Assembly (NCBI GenBank): GCA_038198445.1
Contig: JBBPZZ010000117.1
Location: forward strand, 1-5,848
DNA from: JACDDK01 sp038198445
Lineage (GTDB): Bacteria > Actinomycetota > Rubrobacteria > Rubrobacterales > Rubrobacteraceae
Direction of reading: 5' to 3'
DNA: 5,848 bases
A program made the position numbers and the translations under genes. Shown here piece after piece: positions 1 to 5,693 of this stretch. The notes under the pieces are model-generated. The model was not told where the DNA came from and did not search any database. It was given only the letters and a program-made list of their open reading frames with translations. Every line of letters begins with the position of its first letter. Position 1 is the stretch's first letter.

Positions 1-1
1 G

Positions 2-172
2 CGCGAAGGCCGCCCGCGTATTTACGGCCCGGAGGACGTGGGCGCGGTGATCCAGGCAGCGCTCACCCCTCCTCAAGATCTGGGGCTACCTTTCGCCTCA
101 TGGACGCTCGACCGGCTGGTGGCCTACCTCTTCCGAGGAGGAGAGCAGAAAAATCCGGGGGCAATCCTTTAA
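2..172 (+). pseudogene. IS630-family transposase, N-terminal fragment
   Basis: The frame is open from the window edge to a TAA at 170-172 and encodes about 56 residues. The stretch GRPRIYGPEDVGAVIQAAL, followed by TPPQDLGLPFASWTLDRLVAYL, is the typical DNA-binding linker of IS630-type transposases (a GRP box, then the second helix-turn-helix with PFASWTLDRL). After AYL the match is lost: the expected lysine-rich segment leading to the catalytic DDE domain is replaced by FRGGEQKNPGAIL and a stop. No DDE residues follow in any frame downstream. I infer a truncated, dead transposase whose start lies outside the window. The family call is from memory of the motif; the truncation is seen directly. 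Confidence 0.75.
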
Positions 173-182
173 GATCTCTTAG

Positions 183-371
183 CCGACGTCACTACCGCTG
201 CTAGACATCGCGATACCGTTTCTTCAAGTGCCCCCACTATTTTATGCTCCCCACGTAGACCCGGCCGATGACGGTTCCGAGGTGGTGAGTGTGGTCGCCG
301 ACCGCATCCGGGCCGAGTTCCTTACCCGTATCGGCCTGGAAGACCTCCTGCACTCAGCCGCACCGAAGTAA
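183..371 (+). pseudogene. Unrecognised C-terminal tail of a broken gene
   Basis: This frame opens just after a TAG at 180-182 and runs to a TAA at 369-371, about 62 codons with no good start codon or ribosome-binding site at its head. The last 30 residues (GSEVVSVVADRIRAEFLTRI and then GLEDLLHSAAPK) look like a real amphipathic helical protein end with normal codon use for this DNA. The hydrophobic part before it (IPFLQVPPLFYAPHVDPADD) also looks coding. I do not recognise the family. It does not continue the IS630 fragment. The most likely reading is the 3' remnant of a gene cut by an insertion or deletion event at about 140-185. It could also be chance open sequence. Confidence 0.4.
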
Positions 372-380
372 TTACCGATG

Positions 381-410
381 GGGATGGGGCGAGTATCCTG
401 GCCCCATCCC
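381..410 (+). terminator. Perfect 10-bp hairpin, possible terminator
   Basis: GGGATGGGGC (381-390) is exactly complementary to GCCCCATCCC (401-410) around a 10-base loop. It begins 10 bases after the stop of the upstream remnant, where a terminator would sit. It is not followed by a T run (GGTTAATACT), so it is at best a non-classical intrinsic terminator, as is common in GC-rich actinobacteria. It would insulate the ene-reductase operon from upstream reads. Confidence 0.5.
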
Positions 411-433
411 GGTTAATACTCCTCATTCCGCAT

Positions 434-453
434 CATGTGAAGTACCTCACATG
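434..453. promoter_or_regulatory. Palindrome CATGTGA-N6-TCACATG, candidate MarR operator
   Basis: CATGTGA (434-440) and TCACATG (447-453) form a perfect 7-bp inverted repeat with a 6-base centre. The 20-bp size and two-fold symmetry suit a dimeric winged-helix repressor. The site lies 75 bases ahead of the ene-reductase start, and the MarR gene is the second gene of the same operon, so autoregulation through this site is a reasonable inference. It resembles CRP-type sites (TGTGA-N6-TCACA) as well, so a CRP/FNR-family regulator is an alternative. Confidence 0.5.
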
Positions 454-460
454 AAATTAA

Positions 461-482
461 GTGGCTAACCACATATCGTGGT
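461..482. promoter_or_regulatory. Interlocked GTGG/CCAC/GTGG half-sites
   Basis: GTGG (461-464), CCAC (469-472) and GTGG (478-481) alternate, so the middle half-site can pair with either neighbour: GTGG-CTAA-CCAC, or ACCAC-ATATC-GTGGT (468-482). The cluster lies 8 bases after the CATGTGA palindrome and 46 bases before the ene-reductase start, inside the expected promoter or leader. I could not fix a convincing -35/-10 pair here. A second repressor site or a small leader RNA switch is possible. Confidence 0.35.
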
Positions 483-518
483 AATCTCCCAATGTGTTGC
501 CAGCCACCTAATTGGATT

Positions 519-522
519 GGAG
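519..522 (+). promoter_or_regulatory. Ribosome-binding site of the ene-reductase
   Basis: GGAG lies 5 bases before the ATG at 528. The earlier in-frame ATG at 492 has no purine-rich sequence in front and would add 12 residues unlike the family, so this site decides the start. Confidence 0.7.
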
Positions 523-527
523 TTTTG

Positions 528-1622
528 ATGACAGCGACAGACAAACTTTGGGAGCCGATCACTGTCGGGCGTATCCCGCTAGACAACCGTCTTGCGATGG
601 CGCCGATGACACGCGACCGCTCGACGCCCGAAGGCGTGCCGACTGAGTCGAACGCCGAGTACTACTCCCAGCGCGCCTCTACGGGGCTCATCGTCACCGA
701 GGGTACCCAGCCCTCCGATGATGGGCAGGGCTACTTGCTAACGCCCGGCATCTACAACGATGAGCATATCGCCGGATGGCGAAAGGTGACGGATGCTATA
801 CATGAAGCGGGTGGGCAGATAGTTATCCAGCTCATGGACGTCGGACGGATCTCCCACCCCTCCAACACACCGCACGGCCGCAGGCCGGTAGCCCCGTCGG
901 CGGTCAAGCCGGAGGACCAGATGTTCACCGCCTCCGGCCCACAGGATATGCCCGTGCCGCGCGCTCTCTCGACCGAGGAGGTCGCCGACACGGTGCAGGA
1001 CTTCCGCCGCGCGGCTGCCGCAGCGGTCGCGGCGGGCGCAGACGGCGTGGAGATTCACGGCGCCAACGGCTATCTCGTGCAACAGTTCCTTTCGAGCAAC
1101 GCCAACCGGCGCACGGATCGCTACGGCGGCTCGATCTCGAACCGGATCCGGTTCGCCGTCGAGGTCGCGTCGGCCGTGGCAGAGGAGATCGGACCCGATC
1201 GCACCGGCATCCGCATCTCGCCCGGCAACCCCTTCAACGACATCTTTGAGGACGATGTGCCGGAACTCTACGGGGCGCTGTTGGAAGCCCTTGCGCCGCT
1301 CGGGCTGGCGTACCTGCATCTCCTCCACGGTGGGAACGAGGACCTGCTGCGCTCCATCCGGCGTGATTGGCCGGGCGCCCTGCTGCTCAACCGCGGTGGC
1401 GCGGACATCGAGACCCGCGCCAGGGACGTCGAGGATGGCCTCGCGGACGTCATCACCGTCGGGGCGATGGTCCTTGCCAACCCGGACCTGGTGGACCGCG
1501 TCAGGACCGGCGCGCCGCTAAACGAGCCTGACAGGAGCACGTTCTACGGGGGAGACGAGCGCGGCTACACCGACTACCCGACGCTTCCCAAGACGATCAC
1601 GGCGGGCGATCGTGCCGCCTGA
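528..1622 (+). CDS. Old Yellow Enzyme-family ene-reductase (NADH:flavin oxidoreductase, NemA-like)
   Basis: A 364-residue FMN-dependent TIM barrel of the usual length for the family, expected in the cytosol. Such enzymes reduce activated C=C bonds (enones, quinones, nitro-compounds, maleimides) with NAD(P)H. Seen in order: the N-terminal strand NRLAMAPMTRDRS with the FMN-side Thr28 typical of classical (not YqjM-type) members; TEGTQ at 57-61; HGANGY at 177-182, which supplies the substrate-binding His177/Asn180 pair and the proton-donating Tyr182; RRTDRYGGSISNRIRF from 194; and the C-terminal FYGGDERGYTDYP. The usual QLWHxGR segment reads QLMDVGR (101-107), so the common aromatic and His positions are Met103 and Asp104. 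This may shift substrate range. The first gene of a five-gene run, its end overlaps the MarR start by 11 bases. Family is near certain; the natural substrate is unknown. Confidence 0.93.
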   Translation: MTATDKLWEPITVGRIPLDNRLAMAPMTRDRSTPEGVPTESNAEYYSQRASTGLIVTEGTQPSDDGQGYLLTPGIYNDEHIAGWRKVTDAIHEAGGQIVIQLMDVGRISHPSNTPHGRRPVAPSAVKPEDQMFTASGPQDMPVPRALSTEEVADTVQDFRRAAAAAVAAGADGVEIHGANGYLVQQFLSSNANRRTDRYGGSISNRIRFAVEVASAVAEEIGPDRTGIRISPGNPFNDIFEDDVPELYGALLEALAPLGLAYLHLLHGGNEDLLRSIRRDWPGALLLNRGGADIETRARDVEDGLADVITVGAMVLANPDLVDRVRTGAPLNEPDRSTFYGGDERGYTDYPTLPKTITAGDRAA

Positions 1623-2127
1623 GAACCCCGGCCCCCGGTCGGGAGGCCATTCGCGCTCGGTGCAGGATAGTGGACCGCTCAGCTACGCCATCTTCCAACT
1701 CGCCCGCGCCCACCGCGCCTACGCAGCCCGGCTACTGCGCGACCTCGGCCTACATCCTGGCCAGGAGCTGCTCCTCATGCGGCTCCTGGACCGGGACGGG
1801 CAGACCCAGTCCGAGTTGCTCGCCGCCGTCGGCCTCGACCACTCCACGGTCTCCAAGTCGCTGCGGCGGATGCAGGAGGCGGGCCTGCTCACCCGAGAGC
1901 CGGCCGAGCACGACCGGCGCGTGATGCGAGTGTCGCTTACCGACAAGGGCCGTGCGATGCGCGAGCCCCTTGAAGAGATGTGGTCCACGCTGGAGCAGGC
2001 ATCCACAGCAGACCTCGACGCAGAGACCGTCGAGCATTTCATAGCCACGAGTGCGGTGATCCGAAGGGCCATTGTCGAGCGGGACGCAACGATTCCCGAC
2101 GCCGGTAGCAGCGAGTTCACGCCTTAA
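1612..2127 (+). CDS. MarR-family transcriptional regulator
   Basis: A 171-residue winged helix-turn-helix protein, slightly long for MarR because of an N-terminal tail of about 20 residues. The GTG start overlaps the ene-reductase stop, which suggests translational coupling. A weak GGCGGG precedes it. The helix-turn-helix covers about 65-93 (TQSELLAAVGLDHSTVSKSL, then RRMQEAGLL). The wing carries the family hallmark with Asp101 and Arg103 in EHDRRVMRVSLTDKG. MarR proteins are dimeric repressors released by phenolic ligands or by cysteine oxidation. I see no cysteine in this protein, so a ligand-responsive mode is more likely than thiol sensing. Position inside the operon and the palindromes at 434-482 suggest that it represses its own operon. 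An alternative start further in cannot be excluded, because the first 20 residues are not conserved-looking. Confidence 0.92.
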   Translation: MPPENPGPRSGGHSRSVQDSGPLSYAIFQLARAHRAYAARLLRDLGLHPGQELLLMRLLDRDGQTQSELLAAVGLDHSTVSKSLRRMQEAGLLTREPAEHDRRVMRVSLTDKGRAMREPLEEMWSTLEQASTADLDAETVEHFIATSAVIRRAIVERDATIPDAGSSEFTP

Positions 2128-2154
2128 TCCCGCAACAGTCGTCCAAACAACGAC

Positions 2155-2166
2155 GCGAAAGGAGCA
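2155..2166 (+). promoter_or_regulatory. Strong ribosome-binding site, GCGAAAGGAGCA (copy 1)
   Basis: AAAGGAG sits 6 bases before the ATG at 2171 and fixes that start, rather than an upstream in-frame start at 2072 that lies inside the MarR gene. The same 12 bases occur before the cupin gene at 3093-3104. Confidence 0.75.
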
Positions 2167-2170
2167 AACA

Positions 2171-3025
2171 ATGAAAGTATTGATGGTAGGAGCGACCGGT
2201 GGAAACGCTGGTCTGGTAGTACCCGAGTTGAAGAAGCGCGGTGTAACGGTACGTGCGCTGGTGCGCGACGAAAATAAAGCCGACGCTGCGCACCACGCCG
2301 GAGCCGACGAGAGTGTCGTCGGGGATCTCCTGGATCCCGCCAGCCTGCGTGCCGCCGCGGAGGGCGTAAACGGCGTCTTCCACATCAACCCGGCCTTCGC
2401 ACCAGACGAGGCCGCCATGGGCGTGGCGATGGTCGAGGCCGCCAAAGACGCCGGCGTTCGGAAGTTCGTCTTCTCTAGCGTCTACCACCCTTCGATCTCC
2501 AAGATGATCAATCACGCCGCCAAACAGCCAGTAGAGGAGGCGCTCTATGAGTCGGACCTGGACTTCACAATCCTGCAACCGGCCATGTTCATGCAGAACC
2601 TCGAAGGCGCATGGAGCGCCGTGCTGGAGAGTGGGAAGCTCACCATGCCTTACTCCAAGCGGGCGAAGGTCAGCTACGTGGACTACCGTGACGTCGCTGA
2701 AGTCGCGGCGCTGGCTACGACGGGCGACGAACTCAGCTACGGTACCTTCGAGCTCTCCGCCCCCGGTATGGTCGACCGCGTCGCGATGGCCGAAATGGCG
2801 AGCGAAGCACTCGGGCGGACGGTCGAGGCCGACGAGCTCTCCCCGCAGGATTGGGCGTCGGCCTCGGGTATGCCCGAAGGTCCGTTTCGCGACGGCTTAG
2901 TGCGGATGATGACGCACTACGACGAGCACGGCTTCCCTGGCGGCAACGCGCTCGTGCTGCGAGCTGTCCTGGGCCGTGAGCCCCGGACGCTTGAGCAATA
3001 CTTCCAGGAGCTCGCCAGCCGCTGA
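2171..3025 (+). CDS. NmrA-like NAD(P)-binding oxidoreductase (atypical SDR)
   Basis: A 284-residue Rossmann-fold protein of usual length for the NmrA/SDR-a5 group. GATGGNAG at 7-14 is the dinucleotide-binding glycine motif. Arg32 in ALVRDENKA lies where NADP(H)-preferring members hold the 2'-phosphate. GDLLDP at 51-56 is the acidic turn after the third strand. FVFSSVYHPS (99-108) is followed by the family pattern EALYESDLDFTILQPAMFMQN, which shapes the substrate cleft. The classical YxxxK catalytic pair is not evident at Tyr105, so it may be a redox sensor (as in NmrA and HSCARG) or a quinone reductase (as in QOR2), and the sequence alone does not decide. It lies 43 bases after the MarR gene with its own strong ribosome-binding site. 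No signal peptide; cytosolic. Confidence 0.88.
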   Translation: MKVLMVGATGGNAGLVVPELKKRGVTVRALVRDENKADAAHHAGADESVVGDLLDPASLRAAAEGVNGVFHINPAFAPDEAAMGVAMVEAAKDAGVRKFVFSSVYHPSISKMINHAAKQPVEEALYESDLDFTILQPAMFMQNLEGAWSAVLESGKLTMPYSKRAKVSYVDYRDVAEVAALATTGDELSYGTFELSAPGMVDRVAMAEMASEALGRTVEADELSPQDWASASGMPEGPFRDGLVRMMTHYDEHGFPGGNALVLRAVLGREPRTLEQYFQELASR

Positions 3026-3031
3026 GCAGAA

Positions 3032-3069
3032 TGCCGGATGCCGATGGGTAATGATTTCAGCCTCCGGCA
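3032..3069. other. Intergenic 7-bp inverted repeat TGCCGGA/TCCGGCA
   Basis: TGCCGGA (3032-3038) pairs with TCCGGCA (3063-3069) across 24 bases in the 84-base gap between the NmrA-like and cupin genes. It could form a weak intercistronic hairpin that affects mRNA decay or partial termination, and it is too loose to call a terminator. Confidence 0.3.
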
Positions 3070-3092
3070 AGAAGCATCGTATACAGACACCA

Positions 3093-3104
3093 GCGAAAGG
3101 AGCA
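3093..3104 (+). promoter_or_regulatory. Strong ribosome-binding site, GCGAAAGGAGCA (copy 2)
   Basis: Identical over 12 bases to 2155-2166. AAAGGAG ends 8 bases before the ATG at 3110 and supports that start for the broken cupin gene over in-frame upstream codons such as 3038. Confidence 0.7.
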
Positions 3105-3109
3105 CTACG

Positions 3110-3648
3110 ATGAGCGATAACTCGAACGCCACTCCACAGCCGGCCCCGGTCCCGCCTGATGATCCCAAGCGGAACCTCATCCTCGCCCGCCCGGATGAAG
3201 ACGGGACCCTGAGCCACGTCTCGGTGGTGGGGACACCTACACGATCCTCCTGAGAGCCGAAGACACCGCCGGTCGCTACGCCCTCATAGACATGCACGTC
3301 CCGCAGGGCGGCGGGCCGCCACCCCACCGCCACGACTTCGAAGAGATGTTCCATGTGCTCGAGGGCGAGATCCAGGCCACCTTCCGGGGCGAGAAGTCGG
3401 TCGTGCGAGCGGGCGAGACTATCAATATCCCGGCCAATGCGCCGCATTCGTTTACCAACGCCTCCGAACAGCCGGCGCGACTCCTGTGCATGTGCTCGCC
3501 GCCCGGACAGGAGGAGTTCTTCGAGGCCATCGGCGACCCCGTGGCGAGCCGGACGGCTCCACCGCCGGATCTGGACGAGGCTGCTTTGGCGGAAAGAAGG
3601 GCTAAAGCAGAGGAACTAGCCCCGCGATACCGGACAAAGCTCCTGTAA
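3110..3648 (+). pseudogene. Small cupin-domain protein, frameshifted at a G run
   Basis: Reading from ATG 3110 gives an ordinary start (MSDNSNATPQPAPVPPDDPK) as far as HVSVVG and then stops at 3251-3253. The frame that continues the protein picks up at about 3232 (DTYTILLRAEDTAGRYALID) and runs to 3648. Adding one G to GGGG at 3229-3232 would join them into a 179-residue single-domain cupin of the quercetinase-like type. Motif 1 is intact (GGGPPPHRHDFEEMFHVLEG, giving the metal-binding His-x-His and Glu). Motif 2 is intact (GETINIPANAPHSFTN, with the third His). Such proteins bind Fe, Mn or Ni and act as dioxygenases or sugar/ligand binders; the substrate is unknown. The intact motifs suggest a recent mutation or a homopolymer sequencing error. 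The 3' part could be translated alone from ATG 3292, which would leave out the first strands. Confidence 0.85.
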
Positions 3649-3695
3649 CCATAGAGAGTTCGCCGACGACGATCCAGAGAAAGGATGATTACGCT

Positions 3696-4127
3696 GTGGA
3701 TAGAGAACAGATATTGACGTTCAACGAAAAGAACATCGCCGAGTTCCGCGCCAGCGGCGGTCGGCTCGCCGCCTTCGGTGATGCCCCGGTCTTGCTACTC
3801 ACTACCACCGGGGCGAAATCTGGACAGACGCGCACCAGCCCGATGATGTACCTCGCCGACGACCACGACCCGAACCGGGTCTACGTGTTCGCCAGTGCGG
3901 CCGGCGCCGACACCAACCCGGCATGGTTCCACAACATCGTCGCCCATCCGAAAGAGCTGAGGGTCGAGATCGGCGACGACACGATAACCGCCGATGCTGA
4001 AGTCTTGCCCGATCCGCTACGCGCGCAGGTGTACGACGCGCAGGCCAGCCGCTACCCTGGCTTCGCCGCCTACCAGGAGAAGACCTCACGACTCATCCCT
4101 GTCATCGCCCTCACACTGCACCGCTAG
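3696..4127 (+). CDS. Deazaflavin (F420)-dependent nitroreductase-family protein
   Basis: A 143-residue split-barrel protein of the FDOR-A/DDN type, close to the usual length of 130-150. The diagnostic segment LLLTTTGAKSGQTRTSPMMYL (33-53) binds the F420 phosphate and tail region in this family. It is followed by VYVFASAAGADTNPAWFHNI and by a C-terminal YPGFAAYQEKTSRLIPVIAL, both typical. Members use reduced F420 to reduce enones, quinones or nitro-compounds such as aflatoxins or the drug pretomanid. The GTG start at 3696 is placed by AAAGGA about 10 bases upstream and by alignment of FNEKNIAEFRASGG with the usual N-terminus; an ATG at 3685 is out of frame. It lies 47 bases after the cupin and ends the detoxification block. 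It implies a host that makes F420. The exact substrate cannot be told. Confidence 0.9.
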   Translation: MDREQILTFNEKNIAEFRASGGRLAAFGDAPVLLLTTTGAKSGQTRTSPMMYLADDHDPNRVYVFASAAGADTNPAWFHNIVAHPKELRVEIGDDTITADAEVLPDPLRAQVYDAQASRYPGFAAYQEKTSRLIPVIALTLHR

Positions 4128-4403
4128 ATTTCACCAACACGCAATGAACCTTCCCAGGCGCTACAAGCGCAACGTTTCGAAAGAGTCCGAACTCCAGTTT
4201 GCAACAGAAACCCGCATATGTACCTCATCCCGTATACGCTCGGATACGGCACACCCGCACGGCACGCGCAAAACACCCCTGCACCATCACTCTCGATTCG
4301 TCTTTTTCCGTCCCAGAATCTATACTCCAAAACCAACCCGGACGATTGAGTTGTGCGACAATGGACTGGAGACGAGATCCGAGAAGAGTGGCGAGGTGCG
4401 ACG
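4128..4403. other. Intergenic gap between the reductase block and the toxin-antitoxin block
   Basis: This 276-base stretch is visibly poorer in G and C than its neighbours and has no convincing gene. It holds two short inverted repeats: GCGCT-ACA-AGCGC at 4158-4170, possibly a weak terminator for the reductase gene, and CCGTAT-N8-ATACGG at 4230-4249. Its right part should contain the antitoxin promoter and operator. As the DNA upstream of a recombinase operon, it is also where a recombination (res-like) site would be expected, but I could not identify paired subsites. Confidence 0.5.
4321..4326 (+). promoter_or_regulatory. Candidate -10 box of the toxin-antitoxin operon
   Basis: TATACT matches five of six bases of the TATAAT consensus and lies 78 bases before the antitoxin ATG, in a locally AT-rich patch. 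The -35 region is poor (TTCGTC at 4297-4302, 18-base spacing), so this is tentative. Confidence 0.35.
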
Positions 4404-4682
4404 ATGAAGGTTAAGGTAACGAAAGAAGGACTCTTGATACCCAGGGAGGTGACCGACCGGGCCTTGGACAGTTCGGACGAAGTCGAGATCGTCGAGGAAC
4501 AGGGGAGGCTCTTGATCTCCTCTGCGGCGAAGGGAGCCATGGCGAAGCCTTCGGGGGATCGAACAGGAGATAGAGTGGGCGGCGAAGAGGATCCGATCCT
4601 GCTTATGGGCGAGGATCCGGTGGACGACGAAGTCACCGACGCCTCCGTGAATCACGACCGTTATCTCTACACCGGTGGCTGA
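4404..4682 (+). CDS. AbrB/VapB-like antitoxin
   Basis: A 92-residue acidic protein. Residues 1-40 (MKVKVTKEGLLIPREVTDRA, then DEVEIVEEQGRLLISS) have the swapped-hairpin pattern of AbrB/MazE-type DNA-binding antitoxins. A flexible Gly/Asp-rich linker (about 41-62) follows. The C-terminal segment DPILLMGEDPVDDEVTDASV followed by NHDRYLY resembles the toxin-neutralising tail of antitoxins paired with PIN proteins in cyanobacteria and actinobacteria. The start at ATG 4404 is chosen for GAGG 7 bases upstream and because the protein then begins on the first strand; a GTG at 4353 in the same frame would add 17 unlikely residues. The end overlaps the PIN gene by 8 bases, the standard toxin-antitoxin arrangement. 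Autorepression is expected for the family, not shown. Confidence 0.83.
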   Translation: MKVKVTKEGLLIPREVTDRALDSSDEVEIVEEQGRLLISSAAKGAMAKPSGDRTGDRVGGEEDPILLMGEDPVDDEVTDASVNHDRYLYTGG

Positions 4683-5133
4683 AGGAGCTGGTAGAGCTTT
4701 TAGCGAGTCCCGGGAAGTCTTTATCGACACCGGCTACCTGCTTGCGCTGGAGCGGCGCACGGACCAGAACCACCAGCAGGCTCTTGCGCATTGGAGGTCG
4801 ATCAGGAAAGATGGGCTGCCAAGCAGAGTTCTGGTGAGCACGACGTACGTCTTCGACGAGACTATCACCTACCTGAACGCCCGCGGGTTGCACGCCTCGG
4901 CAGTGAAGGTGGGAAAGAGGTTGCTCGCCAGCTCCTCTATAGAGCTCATACACGTGGGCGAGGATCTCTTCCAAAGAGCCTTTAATCTCTTAAAGCAGCG
5001 ACCGGACAAACGCTACTCCTTGACCGACTGCGTCTCGTTCATCGTGATGCGCGAGCGTGGAATCGCGACGGCGTTCGCGTTCGATAGACACTTCGAGCAG
5101 GAAGGCTTCGTGAGGGAGCCGCGAGGAGGATGA
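4675..5133 (+). CDS. PIN-domain ribonuclease toxin (VapC-like)
   Basis: A 152-residue protein with the whole PIN acidic set in order: Asp18 in VFIDTGYLLAL, Glu62 in TYVFDETITYL, Asp118 in YSLTDCVSFIVM, and Asp137 in AFAFDRHFEQEGF. These coordinate Mg2+/Mn2+ for RNA cleavage. All four positions are present, so the enzyme looks active. The GTG start overlaps the antitoxin end, with no clear ribosome-binding site, which suggests coupling to antitoxin translation. Fifteen residues precede the first strand, more than usual, but no later in-frame start is available before the catalytic Asp. VapC-type toxins usually cut tRNA or rRNA and arrest growth when the antitoxin is lost. The end overlaps the recombinase start by ATGA. 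The target RNA is unknown. Confidence 0.9.
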   Translation: MAEGAGRAFSESREVFIDTGYLLALERRTDQNHQQALAHWRSIRKDGLPSRVLVSTTYVFDETITYLNARGLHASAVKVGKRLLASSSIELIHVGEDLFQRAFNLLKQRPDKRYSLTDCVSFIVMRERGIATAFAFDRHFEQEGFVREPRGG

Positions 5134-5693
5134 GGGTCGGCTACATCAGGACCTCCAAGAAAGACCAGAACCCCGACCTGCAGCGCCGCGAGCTCGAGGA
5201 ATTCGGCTGCGAGAAGATCTTCGAGGAGCAAATCTCCTCTCGCAAGGCGGAACGTCCGGAGTTGCGCGCCGCCCTCGACTACTGCCGAGAAGGCGATGAG
5301 CTCGTGGTGTGGAAACTCGACCGCTTCGGCCGTTCCCTGAAGGAGCTCATAGAGCTCGTGAACGGCGTCCGCGAACGCGGGATAGAATTCGTGAGCCTGC
5401 GGGAGAGCCTGGACACCACCACACCGGGGGGCAAGCTGGTGTTCCACGTCTTCGGGGCGGTGGCCGAGTTCGAGCGGGACATAATCCGCGAGAGGACGAT
5501 GGCCGGTCTCGAAGCAGCCAGGGCCCGGGGCCGCAAGGGCGGGCGCAAGCCGGTCATGGACGAGAAGAAGCTCGCGCTGGCCTCGAAAATGCTCAAGAAC
5601 AGGGAGATACCCGTGGGAGAGGTGTGCGAGGCGGTGGGGGTGTCGCGCTCGACGCTCTACCGCCACCTCAAGCCCGACGGGTCGACGAGGTAG
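5130..5693 (+). CDS. Small serine recombinase (resolvase/invertase family)
   Basis: A 187-residue, complete resolvase/invertase-type protein. MRVGYIRTSKKDQNPDLQRR carries Arg7 and the nucleophile Ser9. VVWKLDRFGRSLKEL (59-73) gives the catalytic Asp64, Arg65 and Arg68. HVFGAVAEFERDIIRERTMAGL is the dimer helix E. A basic linker GRKGGRKP then leads to the C-terminal helix-turn-helix (IPVGEVCEAVGVSRSTLYRHL), which binds the crossover site. These enzymes cut both strands through a phosphoserine link and either resolve cointegrates or invert DNA. ATG at 5130 overlaps the toxin stop, with AGGAGG directly in front. The location in a toxin-antitoxin operon suggests a plasmid or transposon stabilisation role. 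The recombination site is not identified. Confidence 0.94.
   Translation: MRVGYIRTSKKDQNPDLQRRELEEFGCEKIFEEQISSRKAERPELRAALDYCREGDELVVWKLDRFGRSLKELIELVNGVRERGIEFVSLRESLDTTTPGGKLVFHVFGAVAEFERDIIRERTMAGLEAARARGRKGGRKPVMDEKKLALASKMLKNREIPVGEVCEAVGVSRSTLYRHLKPDGSTR

Noticed and set aside
371..527. A definite sigma-70 promoter for the ene-reductase operon
   Set aside because: Several weak TA-rich hexamers exist (414-419, 472-477) but none pairs with a plausible -35, so only the palindromes are reported.
738..1328. 196-codon open frame on the minus strand
   Set aside because: It lies inside the ene-reductase gene, whose motifs are unambiguous; the minus frame shows no family pattern and is a GC-rich shadow.
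1750..2445. 231-codon minus-strand open frame
   Set aside because: It spans the MarR end and NmrA start, with low-complexity Ser/Ala/Arg composition and no recognisable motif.
3080..3085. TATACA as a promoter for the cupin gene
   Set aside because: No acceptable -35 sequence at the right distance, and the gap is short enough for operon read-through.
4144..4407. Plus-strand open frame from ATG 4144 in the intergenic gap
   Set aside because: Its product is rich in Arg, Thr and His with no domain pattern, has no ribosome-binding site, and runs through the likely antitoxin promoter.
4124..4636. 170-codon minus-strand open frame over the gap and antitoxin
   Set aside because: Serine-rich shadow of the antitoxin gene with no supporting start signal; the plus-strand antitoxin explains the coding part.
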